From positions 1,484,232 through 1,548,231 of the forward strand of contig JAILWO010000002.1 of the NCBI GenBank assembly GCA_025698895.1: a stretch of 64,000 nt of DNA, written 5' to 3'. Origin of the DNA: Rhizobiaceae bacterium (lineage in GTDB: Bacteria > Pseudomonadota > Alphaproteobacteria > Rhizobiales > Rhizobiaceae). Shown piece after piece: positions 63,437 through 64,000 of the stretch (the stretch's first letter is position 1; the number at the start of each line of letters is the position of its first letter). Below the pieces are notes generated by a model, which was not told the DNA's origin, did not search any database, and saw nothing but the letters and a program-made list of their open reading frames with translations. Position numbers and translations under genes: made by a program.

Positions 63437-64000
63437 TTATGACGTGTCGGGATAGTCCAGCGCGTAGCGGGCCAGCGCGTGGCAATGAGCCAGGATGTAG
63501 TCGATCTCGCGGAGAGGGCCGGATCCTCTTCGCCCTCCCGTTGTGCCGGGTTCCCAGCGGGTGAGCCGGCCGCCGGGCGGCGGCCCGCCCCGGAGCGGCG
63601 AGAAGCGGCGGATCCGGCGGCGGGCGTGCGTGCCGCCTTGCGCGCGCAGGGCATCGTGTCTTTTGTGCTGCGCGCTCATGGTCTGCGCGCTCAGGGCCTC
63701 CTGTCTTTTTCTCTGCGCGATCGCGGCGTCGTGTCTTTTCTCTTGCGCGCGAAGGGCGTCGCGGGAAGCCTTCCAGCGGGCGAAACGCCTGGCCTGTCCC
63801 GGCAGGTCGTCGAGTGCTGCGGCCAGGGCGGTCAGGCGCAGGGCAAGCCGCGCCGCGTCGATCGGATCGTCGGGCGAGAGCGGCGGCGGCAGGCGGAACG
63901 GCTCGATGACGCCGGGGCACAGGATGCGCGGCACGGACCGCGCGGCCACACGGGGACGGCGGTACCAGGCGAAGGGATCGCTGAGCGGGTCGAGCAGCGG
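63437..64000 (-). CDS. Hypothetical protein with charged 10-residue repeats, 5'-truncated by window edge
   Basis: The open frame continues to the right edge without a stop, so the true start is probably outside the window; the visible N-terminal part reads PLLDPLSDPFAWYRRPRVAA. A GTG at 63949 would give 170 residues. The middle holds about four 10-residue units of the type KRHDALRAQ, encoded by the 30-nt minisatellite at 63640-63774, likely helical and charged. The C-terminus (REIDYILAHCHALARYALDY) is a distinct short domain. I recognise no family; only Rhizobiales-style hypothetical proteins come to mind. Confidence 0.6.
   Translation of the reverse strand, partial: PLLDPLSDPFAWYRRPRVAARSVPRILCPGVIEPFRLPPPLSPDDPIDAARLALRLTALAAALDDLPGQARRFARWKASRDALRAQEKRHDAAIAQRKRQEALSAQTMSAQHKRHDALRAQGGTHARRRIRRFSPLRGGPPPGGRLTRWEPGTTGGRRGSGPLREIDYILAHCHALARYALDYPDTS
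63640..63774. repeat. Coding minisatellite with 30-nt units
   Basis: Four imperfect 30-nt units at 63640-63669, 63685-63714, 63715-63744 and 63745-63774, plus a half unit of 15 nt at 63670-63684. Plus-strand units share GCGCG...GTGTCTTTT. Unit length is a multiple of three, so gains and losses keep the frame of the minus-strand gene. Confidence 0.8.

Overview
The window is a stretch of core chromosome from an alphaproteobacterium of the order Rhizobiales (Hyphomicrobiales), most like a Mesorhizobium/Phyllobacteriaceae relative. This rests on the high GC content, the neighbour pairs recA-alaS-icd and lon/clpX/clpP, the alphaproteobacteria-specific F1-ATPase inhibitor zeta (DUF1476), two DUF1127 genes, a GTTC-N7-GTTC type LexA site at recA, and a Rhizobiales-style intergenic palindromic element. 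No rRNA, tRNA, CRISPR array, prophage or insertion sequence was found; family-level placement is inference.

Layout. 1-5.2 kb: the str operon read leftward (rpsL, rpsG, fusA, tuf, rpsJ) behind a clear promoter and a long structured leader. 5.2-10.5 kb: ilvC with a TetR regulator just upstream, a possible small RNA and a nested palindromic repeat downstream, then pdxJ, a SpoIIAA-like protein, a J-domain-like protein and a DUF1127 protein. 10.5-16.3 kb: a tightly packed leftward operon of molybdo-hydroxylase maturation factors (MoxR ATPase, CoxE-type VWA, two XdhC halves, a molybdopterin-binding/nucleotidyltransferase fusion) ending in a secreted alpha/beta hydrolase, with no target enzyme in view. 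17-20.4 kb: a solute-binding protein, P1 peptidase, DUF2259 protein and membrane protein in an overlapping rightward set.

20.4-33.7 kb: purine biosynthesis (purB, purC-purS-purQ, purL) interleaved with a frameshifted LysE exporter, VOC protein, HpaI aldolase, zeta inhibitor, lipoprotein and MocR regulator, then bolA and grxD separated by an MFS transporter. 33.7-42.9 kb: Bcr-type exporter, ttcA, rpsD, murI, trmJ, an epoxide-hydrolase-like enzyme, icd, a GST and aqpZ. 42.9-55.3 kb: alaS, recA, the pseudouridine catabolic pair psuK-psuG, a stand-alone NIF3-insert-like protein, hupB, lon, clpX and clpP. 55.5-64 kb: a redox-enzyme-rich stretch (two RibD_C reductases, FAD oxidoreductase, cytochrome P450, flavin reductase, nitroreductase), a secreted triple-repeat protein, an acyltransferase, a second GST, and a 5'-truncated gene holding a 30-nt minisatellite.

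The most interesting points are the orphan molybdoenzyme maturation operon, the candidate small RNA and palindromic element beside ilvC, the structured str leader, the near-perfect TetR operator, the duplicated ribosome-binding site at 56.2 kb, the coding minisatellite at 63.7 kb, the triple-repeat secreted protein, and repeated use of TTG starts overlapping an upstream stop (TTGA).
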